From contig JADHMO010000010.1 in NCBI GenBank assembly GCA_016779995.1, positions 1-57,840 of the forward strand: a DNA stretch of 57,840 bases. Direction: 5' to 3'. The notes under the pieces were generated by a model that had not been told where the DNA came from, ran no database searches, and was given only the letters and a program-made list of their open reading frames with translations. The stretch's first letter is position 1; each line of letters opens with the position of its first letter. The DNA is from Flavobacteriales bacterium (GTDB lineage: Bacteria > Bacteroidota > Bacteroidia > Flavobacteriales > UBA7312). Of the stretch, positions 1 through 9,142 are shown one piece after another. The translations under genes were made by a program, and so were the position numbers.

Positions 1-68
1 AAGGCTGAAATTTCTTTTTGTACGTTTCTTTGTACGCATTCCAAAAAACGGTTAATTTTTGACATAAA

Positions 69-94
69 AAAAGTGCGTGATTAAACGCACTTTT
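69..94. terminator. Bidirectional hairpin terminator after tRNA-Met
   Basis: A 10-bp perfect stem (69-78 with 85-94) encloses a 6-nt loop and is flanked by A-runs and T-runs on both strands. On the minus strand it follows the tRNA directly and looks like its intrinsic terminator. Bases 1-68 hold no gene or other feature that I can recognise. Confidence 0.75.
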
Positions 95-123
95 CTAGGT
101 TAAAAAACCGATTTTGTTTTTAG

Positions 124-196
<73 letters not shown>

Positions 197-270
197 ATGT
201 GAGGGCAAATATACATTAATTATATGTTTTTGCTAAAAAAATCCACATTTTATAAGGATACTAAAAAGTG

Positions 271-278
271 TACTTTTG
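271..278 (+). promoter_or_regulatory. Promoter -7 element for the ABC-F/era/der operon
   Basis: TACTTTTG matches the Bacteroidota -7 consensus TAnnTTTG exactly. It ends 7 nt before the ATG at 286, so the mRNA should be leaderless or nearly so. It lies downstream of the alternative GTG at 268, which rules that start out. Confidence 0.7.
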
Positions 279-285
279 CAGACTT

Positions 286-2241
286 ATGATTTCGGCGAAT
301 AACATATCGGTCTATTTTGGTGGTCAAGAGCTTTTTGACAAGGTTTCTTTTATGGTCAATAAAGGCGACCGCATTGGATTAGTCGGAAAGAACGGTGCTG
401 GCAAGTCTACTTTATTGCGAATACTCTCTGGTGAGCAATCTCCCAATGAGGGTAGCATTTCTACTCCTAACGATTCTACATTGGGTTATTTACGTCAAGA
501 TTTGGATTTTGAGGAAGGACGTACGGTACAGCAGGAAGCCGAATTAGCCTTCAAAGAAATCAAAGAGCTAGAAGAAAAAATAAACGCTATTAATCTAGAA
601 ATGAGTGAGCGTACCGACTACGAATCCGAAGGCTATATGCAGCTCATTACCGACCTCAATGAATTGAACGAGCGATTTGGCTTATTGGGTGGTTATACCA
701 TACAGTCTGAAATGAGTCAAGTACTATTGGGTTTAGGCTTTCAATTGGATGATTTTTCTCGACAGACCAATGAGTTTAGTGGGGGTTGGCGTATGCGACT
801 AGAACTTGCTAAAATACTATTGAGTAAGCCCGATGTATTATTACTCGATGAGCCTACCAATCACTTAGACATTGAATCTATAGTTTGGTTAGAAAGTTGG
901 CTCAAAAACTACTCAGGAGCAGTTGTTTTAGTTTCTCACGACAGAGCTTTTTTAGATGCTGTTACCAACCGAACCATTGATTTGATTTTGGGTAAAGCCA
1001 ATGACTATAAGGCGAGTTACAGTAAGTATGTAGAACTTAGAAAAGACCGACAAGAAAAGCAAATACAGTCTAAGAAAAACCAAGACAAAGAGGTTAAACA
1101 GACTAAGATGCTGATAGATAAGTTTCGCTACAAGAAAAGTAAAGCTGCTTTTGCTCAAAGCTTAATCAAGAAGTTGGATAAAATGGAGATGATAGAAGTG
1201 GAGCAAGATGAAACGGCTAGTATGCATTTTAAATTTCCTCCTGCTCCACATTCTGGAAAAGTCACATTGAAGGTCAATGAGGTATCTAAAAGTTATGATG
1301 AATTAGAAGTCTTAAAAGGCATTGACCTATTGTTAGAAAGGGGCGAAAAAATAGCTTTTGTAGGAAAAAATGGTGAGGGTAAAACTACTTTAGCAAAAAT
1401 AATTGTAGATAGTATTCCTTTTGAGGGTCAAGTCGAATACGGGCACCAAGTCAAAGTAGGCTATTACGCTCAGAATCAGTCTGAGTTGCTAGATGAGAAT
1501 AAGACCATTTTACAAGTGGTTGAAGATGCCGCCGACGAGCATAGCCGACCAAGAGTAAGGGATATGTTAGGTTCTTTTTTATTCAGTGGTGATGCCGCAC
1601 AAAAGAAGATAAAAGTCTTGTCTGGTGGGGAGAGAGCTAGGGTGGCTCTATGCAAATTGCTGCTAGAACCTGTCAATTTATTGATAATGGATGAGCCAAC
1701 GAATCATTTGGATATGGTATCCAAAGACATTTTGAAAAACGCTCTAAACAACTATGATGGTACGCTAATTATTGTTTCTCACGATAGGGATTTTTTACAA
1801 GGGCTGAGCGAAAAAGTTTATGAGTTTAAAGCTAAAGGCATAAAAGAATATTTGGGTGATATCAATGAATTTTTGAACGCCAAAAAAGTCATGGACTTCA
1901 AGCAGTTTGAATTAGAAAATAAGCAAAATGCATCTTCTCCAAAATCTAAGGATACGGAGAATAAAGTCAGCTATCAAGAACGTAAGCAATTGGATAAAGA
2001 CATTAAGAAAACGTCTAATAAAGTAGGTAATTTGGAGCGTTCGGTAGAGTCTTTAGAAAAGGAACTGAAAGCATTAGATGCAGAATTGTCACAGCCAGAC
2101 CGATACAAAGAGTTATCTTCGCAAGCAGGATTCTTTGAATCATATCAAGAAAAGCAAAAACAATTGGCGCAATACATGTCCGATTGGGAGCGCAATCTTG
2201 AACGCTTAGAAGAATTAAAACGCAAACGAGACACTATCTGA
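286..2241 (+). CDS. ABC-F family ATPase (Uup/EttA-like ribosome-associated factor)
   Basis: This 651-residue soluble protein has two ABC ATPase domains in tandem and no membrane segments, the layout of the ABC-F family, whose members act on ribosomes. Domain 1 has a Walker A (GKNGAGKST), the signature FSGGW and a Walker B followed by LLDEPTNHLD. A charged linker follows. Domain 2 has GKNGEGKTT, the signature LSGGER and IMDEPTNHLD. The C-terminal 90 residues are a charged coiled coil, as in Uup. An in-frame GTG at 268 lies upstream of the -7 promoter element, so the ATG at 286 is the start. It is the first gene of an operon with era (1-nt gap) and der. Whether it is closest to Uup, EttA or YdiF is not settled by eye. 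Confidence 0.93.
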   Translation: MISANNISVYFGGQELFDKVSFMVNKGDRIGLVGKNGAGKSTLLRILSGEQSPNEGSISTPNDSTLGYLRQDLDFEEGRTVQQEAELAFKEIKELEEKINAINLEMSERTDYESEGYMQLITDLNELNERFGLLGGYTIQSEMSQVLLGLGFQLDDFSRQTNEFSGGWRMRLELAKILLSKPDVLLLDEPTNHLDIESIVWLESWLKNYSGAVVLVSHDRAFLDAVTNRTIDLILGKANDYKASYSKYVELRKDRQEKQIQSKKNQDKEVKQTKMLIDKFRYKKSKAAFAQSLIKKLDKMEMIEVEQDETASMHFKFPPAPHSGKVTLKVNEVSKSYDELEVLKGIDLLLERGEKIAFVGKNGEGKTTLAKIIVDSIPFEGQVEYGHQVKVGYYAQNQSELLDENKTILQVVEDAADEHSRPRVRDMLGSFLFSGDAAQKKIKVLSGGERARVALCKLLLEPVNLLIMDEPTNHLDMVSKDILKNALNNYDGTLIIVSHDRDFLQGLSEKVYEFKAKGIKEYLGDINEFLNAKKVMDFKQFELENKQNASSPKSKDTENKVSYQERKQLDKDIKKTSNKVGNLERSVESLEKELKALDAELSQPDRYKELSSQAGFFESYQEKQKQLAQYMSDWERNLERLEELKRKRDTI

Positions 2242-2242
2242 T

Positions 2243-3127
2243 ATGGAGCATAAAGCAGGATATGTAAATATTATAGGCAACCCTAATGTTGGGAAATCTA
2301 CACTGATGAATGCTTTGGTAGGCGAGCGATTGTCCATTATCACATCAAAGGCACAGACTACAAGACACCGTATATTGGGTATCGTTAATGACGAGCAACA
2401 CCAAATTGTATTTTCTGATACACCAGGTGTAATGAATCCAGCCTATAAGTTGCAAGAAAATATGATGGACTTTGTGCACGGTGCTTTTCAAGATGCCGAT
2501 ATATTGTTGTACATGGTAGAGACGGGAGAAAAAGGGCTTAAAGACGAGAAACTTTTCGAGCGTTTAAAAAACACCGATTTACCCATTTTACTGTTGCTAA
2601 ATAAAATTGATAGGGTAGAGCAAGACTTCGTCAAAGAGCAGATTTTATTTTGGAAAGAATTGTTGCCTAATGCCGAGATACACCCTATTTCGGCTCTCAA
2701 CAAATTCAATTTAGATTTGGTTATGGCAAGAATAAAAGCCTTACTTCCTGTATCGCCACCATATTTTGAAAAAGATGCTTTAACCGATAAGTCGGAACGC
2801 TTTTTTGTTAGCGAAACTATTAGAGAGAAAATACTCAAATACTACAAAAAGGAAATTCCATATTCTGTAGAAATTGAAGTAGAAGAATTTTTTGATGAAG
2901 AAGACATCATAAAAATAAGAGCGATAATTTTTGTGGCTAGAGAATCACAAAAGGGGATTATTATAGGGCATAAGGGTAGAGCCTTGAAGAAAGTGGGCAC
3001 CTTAGCTCGTAGAGATATGGAAACTTTTTTCCAGAAAAAGATATTTTTGGACTTATATGTCAAGGTCAATAAAGATTGGCGTGATGACGATAAACAGCTG
3101 AAGCGATTCGGCTACAATAACCAATAG
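2243..3127 (+). CDS. era: GTPase Era
   Basis: Era is an essential GTPase that binds the 3' end of 16S rRNA and helps mature the 30S subunit. The 294-residue length is typical. The N-terminal G domain shows G1 (GNPNVGKST, about residue 12), a TTR switch I, G3 (DTPG) and G4 (NKID). The C-terminal quarter is a KH RNA-binding domain with a [11 protein letters not shown] core. The start lies 1 nt after the ABC-F stop codon and der begins 2 nt after its own stop, so the three genes should be co-transcribed and form a ribosome-assembly unit. Confidence 0.97.
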   Translation: MEHKAGYVNIIGNPNVGKSTLMNALVGERLSIITSKAQTTRHRILGIVNDEQHQIVFSDTPGVMNPAYKLQENMMDFVHGAFQDADILLYMVETGEKGLKDEKLFERLKNTDLPILLLLNKIDRVEQDFVKEQILFWKELLPNAEIHPISALNKFNLDLVMARIKALLPVSPPYFEKDALTDKSERFFVSETIREKILKYYKKEIPYSVEIEVEEFFDEEDIIKIRAIIFVARESQKGIIIGHKGRALKKVGTLARRDMETFFQKKIFLDLYVKVNKDWRDDDKQLKRFGYNNQ

Positions 3128-3129
3128 AA

Positions 3130-4434
3130 ATGGGAAATATAGTAGCAATAGTTGGACGTCCTAATGTAGGGAAATCAACCTTTTTCAATAGGCTGATACA
3201 AAAGCGACAAGCCATAGTGGATTCGGTCAGTGGTGTCACTCGCGATAGACACTACGGCAAGACAGATTGGAATGGCAAGGAGTTTTCTGTCATTGATACG
3301 GGTGGATATATTGTTGGTTCGGACGATATCTTTGAGGGCGAAATACGCAAACAAGTGGACTTGGCTATTGAAGAAGCGAATGCCATACTCTTTTTAGTTG
3401 ATGCCCAACAAGGTGTTACCGATATGGATATGACGGTAGCCAAACACCTAAGGAAATCCGATAAGCCTGTTTTTCTTGTAGCTAATAAAGTGGATAACGG
3501 TCAGATTATGCAAGAAGCCGTAGAACTGTATGCCTTAGGCATGGGCGATTATTTCTGTATATCTTCTATCAATGGTAGTGGAACAGGGGAGTTGCTTGAT
3601 GAATTAATAGCTAAATTGCCTGATGCTGTAGCTGAGGAAGAAAGCGATTTGCCTCGATTTGCTATTGTAGGACGACCTAATGTGGGCAAGTCCTCTTTTG
3701 TCAATGCCCTGGTGGGTGAGGAAAGGAATATCGTTACTGATATTGCTGGAACAACACGAGATTCATTAGACACCCACTATACTAAGTTTGGACACGATTT
3801 TGTCCTAGTTGATACGGCTGGTGTTCGTAAGAAGAAAAAAGTCAGTGAAGATTTGGAGTTTTATTCTGTCATGCGTTCCATACGTTCGATAGAATATTCA
3901 GACGTCTGTTTGTTGCTTATTGATGCTACACTAGGTTTTGAATCACAAGACCAAAGTATTTTTCATTTGGCAGACAAAAACAGAAAAGGCATTGTTATAT
4001 TAGTCAATAAATGGGATTTGGTGGATAAAGATACCCATACAACCAAAGCCTATGAGGCGGCAATACGAGAAAAAATAGCTCCCTTTACCGATGTGCCTAT
4101 TTTGTTTATTTCGGCACTAACCAAGCAACGTTTGTTGAAAGCTCTAGAAATAGCCATTAAAGTTTCTGAAGATAGAAAAGCACGTATTAGCACTTCTAAA
4201 TTGAATGATGTGATGTTGCCTTTTATAGAGCAAAACCCACCACCAGCTACCAAAGGCAAATACATACGCATTAAGTTTTGCACACAATTGCCAACCAAGA
4301 CTCCAACCTTTGCCTTTTTTGCCAATTTACCGCAGTATATTAAAGAGCCGTACAAGCGTTACATAGAAAATAAGCTCAGAGAAAGTTTTGACTTCAGCGG
4401 AGTTCCCCTTCAGATTTTCTTTAGGAAGAAGTAG
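3130..4434 (+). CDS. der: Ribosome-associated double GTPase Der (EngA)
   Basis: Der acts in late 50S subunit assembly and is the only universal bacterial protein with two adjacent G domains. Both are visible in its 434 residues. The first has GRPNVGKST near residue 9, DTGG and NKVD. The second repeats GRPNVGKSS near residue 180, DTAG and NKWD. The last 90 residues form the KH-like domain seen in the family and end in FRKK. It closes the operon with the ABC-F gene and era. Downstream it runs into the tandem repeat array at 4439, which may act as its terminator. Confidence 0.97.
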   Translation: MGNIVAIVGRPNVGKSTFFNRLIQKRQAIVDSVSGVTRDRHYGKTDWNGKEFSVIDTGGYIVGSDDIFEGEIRKQVDLAIEEANAILFLVDAQQGVTDMDMTVAKHLRKSDKPVFLVANKVDNGQIMQEAVELYALGMGDYFCISSINGSGTGELLDELIAKLPDAVAEEESDLPRFAIVGRPNVGKSSFVNALVGEERNIVTDIAGTTRDSLDTHYTKFGHDFVLVDTAGVRKKKKVSEDLEFYSVMRSIRSIEYSDVCLLLIDATLGFESQDQSIFHLADKNRKGIVILVNKWDLVDKDTHTTKAYEAAIREKIAPFTDVPILFISALTKQRLLKALEIAIKVSEDRKARISTSKLNDVMLPFIEQNPPPATKGKYIRIKFCTQLPTKTPTFAFFANLPQYIKEPYKRYIENKLRESFDFSGVPLQIFFRKK

Positions 4435-4438
4435 ATAA

Positions 4439-4662
4439 CCTTTGTCTTCGGCTCCGCTCAGACAACAGAATAATACCGATGTCTAAATAAACAGCCTTTG
4501 TCTTCAGCTTCGCTCAGACAAAAGAATAGTACCGATGTCTAAATAAACAGCCTTTGTCTTCGGCTTCGCTCAGACAACAGAATAGTACCGATGTCTAAAT
4601 AAACAGCCTTTGTCTTCGGCTCCGCTCAGACAACAGAATAATACCGATGTCTAAGTAAACAA
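4439..4662. repeat. Four 56-bp direct tandem repeats
   Basis: Four head-to-tail copies start at 4439, 4495, 4551 and 4607, each exactly 56 bp and differing at only a few positions. Each unit carries the arm TGTCTTCGGCTCCGCTCAGA followed by CA (variants in copies 2 and 3), itself bounded by TGTCT/AGACA, and an AT-rich half ending in aataaacag. The array lies between the convergent genes der and the surface-protein gene. The last unit continues into an inverted arm at 4667-4688. Confidence 0.95.
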
Positions 4663-4688
4663 CCGATGTCTGAGCGGAGTCGTAGACA
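4611..4688. repeat. 78-bp inverted-arm element, left copy
   Basis: The 22-nt arms at 4611-4632 and 4667-4688 are inverted copies of each other with two mismatches, around a 34-nt centre. I count 76 of 78 positions identical to the copy at 7405-7482, in the same orientation. Transcribed, it would fold into a long hairpin, so it may act as a terminator as well as being a dispersed REP-like or MITE-like repeat. Confidence 0.9.
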
Positions 4689-4712
4689 GAGGACAGAGAT
4701 GTTTGTTCAGTC

Positions 4713-7340
4713 TTACAGTTTTATCCTTAGCTCACCCGTAGTAGTGCGATAGACATCACCAGCACTAAGCCCACCAGTACCCGCTGCAGCATCATCGGCA
4801 TAGACAGGTAAATTGGTCAAGTTAAGCTCACTAGCTTTGACTGTACCATTGACATCTAAACGTTCTGTGGGTGTAGTAGTGCCTATGCCAACAAATCCTG
4901 AGGCTGCATTACCATAAAATAATGCATCAGTAGTTTCAGAATAAGCTTGTCCCTCTATTTCAAACTCGCAAGCATTGAAAACAGCATCTCCATTTGAAGT
5001 ATTTACGCCGTCAGGGAATATATATCGCACTTCATCAGCTACTACATTGGGTACGTCAGCAGTAGTCCAAGCCGAAGGCCCTGATGCAGCTGCTATAGTA
5101 CCACTAGTATACACGTGAACTCCATCTTTATATAATCTAAATTCACCACCACCAGTTCTTAAATTCCAACTTCCTGTTCCAGAAGATTGTGCTTGAATTC
5201 GAATTGAAGTGATGTAGTATTTAGTATTAAAGGTGTAGCCAAAGCCCCAATCTATATCGGTTGTAGTGCGATTTAAGTGGAAAGAACCTGCTCCACTTTC
5301 TGTAGCGTCGTTAAATAAAGTTGAATTAGCACCATATTGTCGTGTGGCATTATATAACCCAAAATTGGCATTATTATATGCCTCGTCGTTAGTGACTATT
5401 TCTTGTGCCGTGCCAGTCGGACTAGCTTCTTGACCAAAATATTGAACATCACCACCATCATAAATACGCATTCGTTCGGTATCATTGGATTTGAAAACTA
5501 AATCTTGGGCATCGGTAGTTCCTAAGAAATTAGTATCAGCAATAGACGCATTTCCTCTTAAATCCCAAGGAGATAGATTCATTTTTTTTAATAGTCCATC
5601 ACTTCCTACGACTACCATTTCATCACTCGTTGAACCAGTTGTCATTTCAGTTATTTTAGCATCTCCTGCTACGTGCAAATTTGCAGAAGGTGTTTTGGTG
5701 CCAATACCTACACTTTTGGCAGATACGTCTGCAAAAAATACATCAATAGCATCATCATCCGATTGTACTCCCATTATCTCCCACTCACAGGCATTGAAGA
5801 CGCCATCTCCTCCGGGTGTAGTGTTCCCAACACCGAAACGATAGGTTATATGGCTAGCTTCTACGTTTATGGAGTCAAAGGTGGTCCATTCTGAGGCTGA
5901 AGTTGGTGATGTTATGACAGGGCTAGTATAAACTAATTCGTTGTATTTATACAGGCGAAATCTAGCAGAACCTATGTGTTCATATCCAGTACCATCTGAC
6001 TGGGCTCGAAAACGAAGTTTAGTAATGTAATAGTTTTTAGATAAGGTATACTCAATACCCCATGGGTCTGAACTCTGTACACGTGTGGCGTGGAAGGAGT
6101 TTGTGCCTCCTTCAATAGCGCCATTAAATAGGGTAGATTCAGCACCATTAGAATGGGTAGCATTGAAATAACCAAAACTAGAACTGCTAAAAGCTTCGAA
6201 ATCTGGGATGATTTTACCTTCACTACCAATCGGTAAACTGGCTAGGACGGATACATCGCCATAGCGTTGGGCTATATTAGTGGTATCTTCCTTATCTACT
6301 GACCAAGCATCTCCGTCCCCTGTTTCTGACCTTGGCGATTTTCTTAAAATGCCTTCCGAATTAACCAACACAACTTCATCCTCGTCCAACCCTACTGCCA
6401 TAGAAGTTATTTTCACTCCTCCATCTACATGCAATCGTTCTGTTGGGGTGTTTGTACCTATTCCAACCCTATTTAACTCAACATCGGCAAAAAATATGGT
6501 AACATCAGGATTTATTTCCTCGACATAAATTTCCCATTCACAGGCATTGAATCTGTAGTCTCCTCTATTGGTTGTTTTTCCTGCTTCAAAGATGTAGCGA
6601 ATTTCATCGGCAATGACATCTGGAAACTCATTTGGTGTATACTTCGATACCCCATCGGCAGAGGCAATTTCATCACTAGTATAGACTAGTGTTCCTCCTC
6701 TATACAGTTTGAACTTACCACCACCCGTTCTTTCGTAGAAATTTCCATCGTCTCCTTGAGCACGAAAGCGAGTACTCACAATGTGGTATGCCTTAGTGAA
6801 TTTGTAACCAAAGCCCCAGTCGGCAGTACTTCCTGGTGTTTTATCGCAGTGAAAAGAATTGGCTGCCTCCTCTACATCTTTATCAAACATAGTGATGATA
6901 CCCCCAAAATCAATCGAACTATTATATGTGCTAACACTATTGGTGTTAAGTGCTTCAAAACCGGGGATTACTTCTTTACCCTCGCCTGAAGCAATGGAGT
7001 CTTCATTGAATACTTGCACATCACCGTGTCTTATGGCTAAGCCAACGGTATCTTCTTTGTGAACTGACCAAGCATCGCCATCCATTCCTACACAATCCCA
7101 TTCGGCATCGCTTCTAAAAAAGACGCAATTGCTATCGGTATTGTACACAATCATTCCAGCTTTCCAATCGCTTTGAGCATTGATTTGTGCCATAGTTAAT
7201 CGTGGTAAATACAAAGCCTTATCGGTAGATTGTAGTTCTATGATAGACCTAGGGTCTGGGTTGTTTGTTCCAAAACCTTTTTGTGCGTATGTTATCTGTG
7301 TAAAAGCTAGTAGCGTAGCTAAGAAAAGTAATTTTTTCAT
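4713..7340 (-). CDS. Large modular secreted surface protein, tail-fibre-like repeats
   Basis: The function is unknown. The 875-residue product starts with a signal peptide (MKKLLFLATLLAF...TYAQ) and a segment common in Bacteroidota surface proteins (IIELQSTDKALYLPRL...IVYNTD). Three related modules of about 230 residues follow. Each contains the pattern YN...NSFH...WG(F/I)(G/E)Y...YxI(V/T)...RxRAQ...FRLY...VYTS, a segment ending FNACEWEI or FNACEFEI, and a link VGIGT(N/K/T)TPxxxLxVxG. The C-terminus is the frequent end GLSAGDVYRTTTGELRIKL. The VGIGT...P linkers resemble those of trimeric fibre proteins. I see no T9SS sorting domain and no catalytic motif. A TATATTTG promoter lies 26 nt upstream of the ATG. 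The gene is bracketed by the 78-bp repeats, which is unlike any neighbour. Confidence 0.85.
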   Translation of the reverse strand: MKKLLFLATLLAFTQITYAQKGFGTNNPDPRSIIELQSTDKALYLPRLTMAQINAQSDWKAGMIVYNTDSNCVFFRSDAEWDCVGMDGDAWSVHKEDTVGLAIRHGDVQVFNEDSIASGEGKEVIPGFEALNTNSVSTYNSSIDFGGIITMFDKDVEEAANSFHCDKTPGSTADWGFGYKFTKAYHIVSTRFRAQGDDGNFYERTGGGKFKLYRGGTLVYTSDEIASADGVSKYTPNEFPDVIADEIRYIFEAGKTTNRGDYRFNACEWEIYVEEINPDVTIFFADVELNRVGIGTNTPTERLHVDGGVKITSMAVGLDEDEVVLVNSEGILRKSPRSETGDGDAWSVDKEDTTNIAQRYGDVSVLASLPIGSEGKIIPDFEAFSSSSFGYFNATHSNGAESTLFNGAIEGGTNSFHATRVQSSDPWGIEYTLSKNYYITKLRFRAQSDGTGYEHIGSARFRLYKYNELVYTSPVITSPTSASEWTTFDSINVEASHITYRFGVGNTTPGGDGVFNACEWEIMGVQSDDDAIDVFFADVSAKSVGIGTKTPSANLHVAGDAKITEMTTGSTSDEMVVVGSDGLLKKMNLSPWDLRGNASIADTNFLGTTDAQDLVFKSNDTERMRIYDGGDVQYFGQEASPTGTAQEIVTNDEAYNNANFGLYNATRQYGANSTLFNDATESGAGSFHLNRTTTDIDWGFGYTFNTKYYITSIRIQAQSSGTGSWNLRTGGGEFRLYKDGVHVYTSGTIAAASGPSAWTTADVPNVVADEVRYIFPDGVNTSNGDAVFNACEFEIEGQAYSETTDALFYGNAASGFVGIGTTTPTERLDVNGTVKASELNLTNLPVYADDAAAGTGGLSAGDVYRTTTGELRIKL

Positions 7341-7365
7341 TGTTTCATATTTTCTTTAAGTGTGG

Positions 7366-7373
7366 CAAATATA
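7366..7373 (-). promoter_or_regulatory. Promoter -7 element for the 875-residue surface protein
   Basis: On the minus strand this reads TATATTTG, an exact TAnnTTTG match, 25 nt upstream of the start codon at 7340. Confidence 0.6.
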
Positions 7374-7404
7374 CAAATTTATCAGAATAGTATATATTTT
7401 TTGT

Positions 7405-7482
7405 TGTCTTCGGCTCCGCTCAGACAACAGAATAATACCGATGTCTAAGTAAACAGCCGATGTCTGAGCGGAGTCGAAGACA
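7405..7482. repeat. 78-bp inverted-arm element, right copy
   Basis: The 22-nt arms at 7405-7426 and 7461-7482 are inverted repeats with one mismatch. The whole element matches 4611-4688 at 76 of 78 positions in direct orientation. It lies between the end of metK and the promoter of the surface-protein gene, both read on the minus strand, where its hairpin could terminate metK transcription. Confidence 0.9.
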
Positions 7483-7492
7483 GAGGGGTATT

Positions 7493-8782
7493 TTACAATC
7501 CGAAAGTTGCTTTCACCTTATCCACATAATCCAATTTTTCCCAAGTGAAAGTTTCTAAGGTCATTTCCTTAGTTTGCCCTTCTACATTGAAAGAGAACGT
7601 TTTAGTTTGTGGTGTTCTTCCCATATGTCCGTAGGCTGCTGTCTCTTGATAGATAGGGTTTTTAAGTTTTAGACGTTCTATGATAGCTGCCGGACGCATA
7701 TCAAAAATGTTTTCTATAGCTTTAGCAATCTCCCCATCAGAAAAATCTACTTGGGCAGTACCATAAGTATCTACAAAAATTCCCATGGGTTTAGCTACGC
7801 CAATAGCATAGGACACTTGCACCAATACTTGTTTGCACAATCCTGCAGCTACTAAATTTTTAGCAATATGACGAGTAGCATAGGCTGCCGAACGGTCTAC
7901 TTTAGAAGGGTCTTTTCCTGAAAAAGCACCTCCACCGTGTGCACCTTTACCACCATAAGTATCCACAATAATTTTTCGTCCTGTTAGCCCTGTATCGCCA
8001 TGCGGACCGCCAATTACAAATTTACCAGTAGGATTAACGTGGTATTTTTCGTCACCAAACAATTGTTGTTGGCGTTCTTCCAATTGAGCTTTTACTCTAG
8101 GGATAAGAATGGTTTTAACATCTTTCTCTATTTGCTTTTGCATACTGTCTTCAGCTTCCTTTATTGCGCTTGGGCTCGAGTCTTTTGGCAAAATGAACTC
8201 ATCGTGCTGGGTAGATACTACAATAGCCTCGATGCGAATAGGCTGGTGGTCGTCGCTATATTCTATAGTAACCTGAGATTTAGAATCAGGTCTTAGGTAG
8301 GTCATCTCTTTACCTTCACGTCTAATTTCTGCCAATTCTATTAGAATACGGTGCGATAAATCTAGGGCTAAAGGCATATAGTTGTCGGTTTCGTCTGTGG
8401 CATAGCCAAACATCATACCTTGGTCACCAGCACCTTGTTCTGCATGCAAACCTTTGTTGGCTTCTACGCCTTGGTTGATGTCTGCCGACTGTTCGTGTAT
8501 AGCAGAAATTACACCACAGCTATCGGCATCAAATTGGTACTCCGATTTGTTGTAGCCAATCTTGTGAATAACCTGTCTTGCTATCTTTTGTACATCTACA
8601 TAGGCCGAAGTCTTGACTTCTCCACTAAGTACGGTAAGACCCGTAGTTACTAGAGTTTCACAAGCCACTTTAGAGTCTTGGTCTTGGGCTAAAAAATTGT
8701 CCAGTAGAGCATCTGATATTTGGTCAGCTACTTTGTCTGGATGTCCTTCTGATACGGATTCTGAGGTGAAAAAATAAGCCAT
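7493..8782 (-). CDS. metK: S-adenosylmethionine synthetase MetK
   Basis: MetK makes SAM from methionine and ATP. The 429-residue protein shows the family motifs in order: [11 protein letters not shown] at the N-terminus (ATP/magnesium site), [12 protein letters not shown] in the central domain, the glycine-rich [13 protein letters not shown] and the loop [19 protein letters not shown]. It is longer than the E. coli enzyme (384 residues), mostly through inserts in the central domain. It is divergent from metH. Its leader carries a predicted SAM-II riboswitch (8838-8890), which would make this gene sensitive to its own product. Confidence 0.98.
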   Translation of the reverse strand: MAYFFTSESVSEGHPDKVADQISDALLDNFLAQDQDSKVACETLVTTGLTVLSGEVKTSAYVDVQKIARQVIHKIGYNKSEYQFDADSCGVISAIHEQSADINQGVEANKGLHAEQGAGDQGMMFGYATDETDNYMPLALDLSHRILIELAEIRREGKEMTYLRPDSKSQVTIEYSDDHQPIRIEAIVVSTQHDEFILPKDSSPSAIKEAEDSMQKQIEKDVKTILIPRVKAQLEERQQQLFGDEKYHVNPTGKFVIGGPHGDTGLTGRKIIVDTYGGKGAHGGGAFSGKDPSKVDRSAAYATRHIAKNLVAAGLCKQVLVQVSYAIGVAKPMGIFVDTYGTAQVDFSDGEIAKAIENIFDMRPAAIIERLKLKNPIYQETAAYGHMGRTPQTKTFSFNVEGQTKEMTLETFTWEKLDYVDKVKATFGL

Positions 8783-8837
8783 CTTTAATTGTCTTTATGT
8801 TAAAAAATTCAAGTGAAGATAGCCGATGCGATTCATT

Positions 8838-8890
8838 CCTGTTTTAGCATTTTTTAGGAGTGGTTGCAATCAGCCAAATTTATCCACTTG
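8838..8890 (-). ncRNA. SAM-II (SAM-alpha) riboswitch upstream of metK
   Basis: Read on the minus strand, this is an H-type pseudoknot. P1 pairs AGTGG (8884-8888) with CCACT (8859-8863). P2 pairs TTTGGC (8873-8878) in the P1 loop with GCTAAA (8843-8848) in the 3' tail. The segments ATTGCAA just before the 3' strand of P1, and GCTAAAACAGG at the end, correspond to the conserved parts of known SAM-II aptamers as I remember them, and the 10-nt spacer between P1 and P2 fits. It lies 12 nt downstream of an exact -7 promoter element and about 56 nt before the metK ATG. High SAM would be expected to lower metK expression. A covariance-model search was not run. Confidence 0.8.
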
Positions 8891-8902
8891 TTAAATCGTT
8901 GG

Positions 8903-8910
8903 CAAAATTA
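8903..8910 (-). promoter_or_regulatory. Promoter -7 element for metK
   Basis: On the minus strand this reads TAATTTTG, an exact TAnnTTTG match placed just upstream of the SAM-II pseudoknot, so the aptamer would be transcribed almost from its first bases. Confidence 0.65.
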
Positions 8911-8971
8911 GAAAAATATTTTCAAGAAAAATAATTTCATTAATTTTTTGCATTATAAATTATTTTGGGCT

Positions 8972-8979
8972 TACCTTTG
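8972..8979 (+). promoter_or_regulatory. Promoter -7 element for metH-metF
   Basis: TACCTTTG matches TAnnTTTG exactly and ends 6 nt before the SAM-I aptamer. A TTTG at 8947-8950 lies 21 nt upstream and may be the -33 element. Confidence 0.65.
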
Positions 8980-8985
8980 CACCAA

Positions 8986-9087
8986 CTTATCAAGAAAGAC
9001 GGAGGGAATGGGCCCGATGATGTCTTAGCAACCCTGACCAAGCAGGGTGCTAACTCCCACTTCGAATAGTCGAAGACAGATGAGAAT
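8986..9087 (+). ncRNA. SAM-I (S-box) riboswitch upstream of metH
   Basis: The conserved S-box core is plain: TTATCAAGA at the 5' end, GGAGGGA, GGCCCGATGA, GCAACC...GGTGCTAA and a closing GATGAG. P1 is formed by 8986-8992 with 9081-9087, with a mismatch. P3 is ACCCTG (9031-9036) with CAGGGT (9043-9048). P4 is CTTCGA (9060-9065) with TCGAAG (9070-9075). About 55 nt separate the aptamer from the metH ATG. A weak hairpin with a T-rich tail at 9121-9141 in that interval could be the expression platform. The expected effect is repression of metH and metF when SAM is high. Confidence 0.95.
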
Positions 9088-9120
9088 AATCCATTCCATT
9101 TTCAACATCTTTCATGATAG

Positions 9121-9142
9121 GTCTTAGTTAAAGACTTATTTT
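9121..9142 (+). promoter_or_regulatory. Possible riboswitch expression platform hairpin
   Basis: GTCTT (9121-9125) pairs with AAGAC (9131-9135) and is followed by ttatttt and then the metH ATG. The stem is only 5 bp, so it is a weak terminator or start-region sequestering hairpin at best. Apart from the two promoters, the two riboswitches and this hairpin, nothing else was recognised in the 360-base gap between metK and metH. Confidence 0.35.

Noticed and set aside
268-285. GTG start giving six more residues for the ABC-F gene
   Set aside because: The -7 promoter element (271-278) lies between this codon and the ATG at 286, so the GTG is outside the transcript.
4439-4688. Possible CRISPR array
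   Set aside because: The tandem units are 56 bp with no distinct spacers. Each whole unit repeats, so this is a simple tandem duplication of a hairpin element. No cas genes are present.
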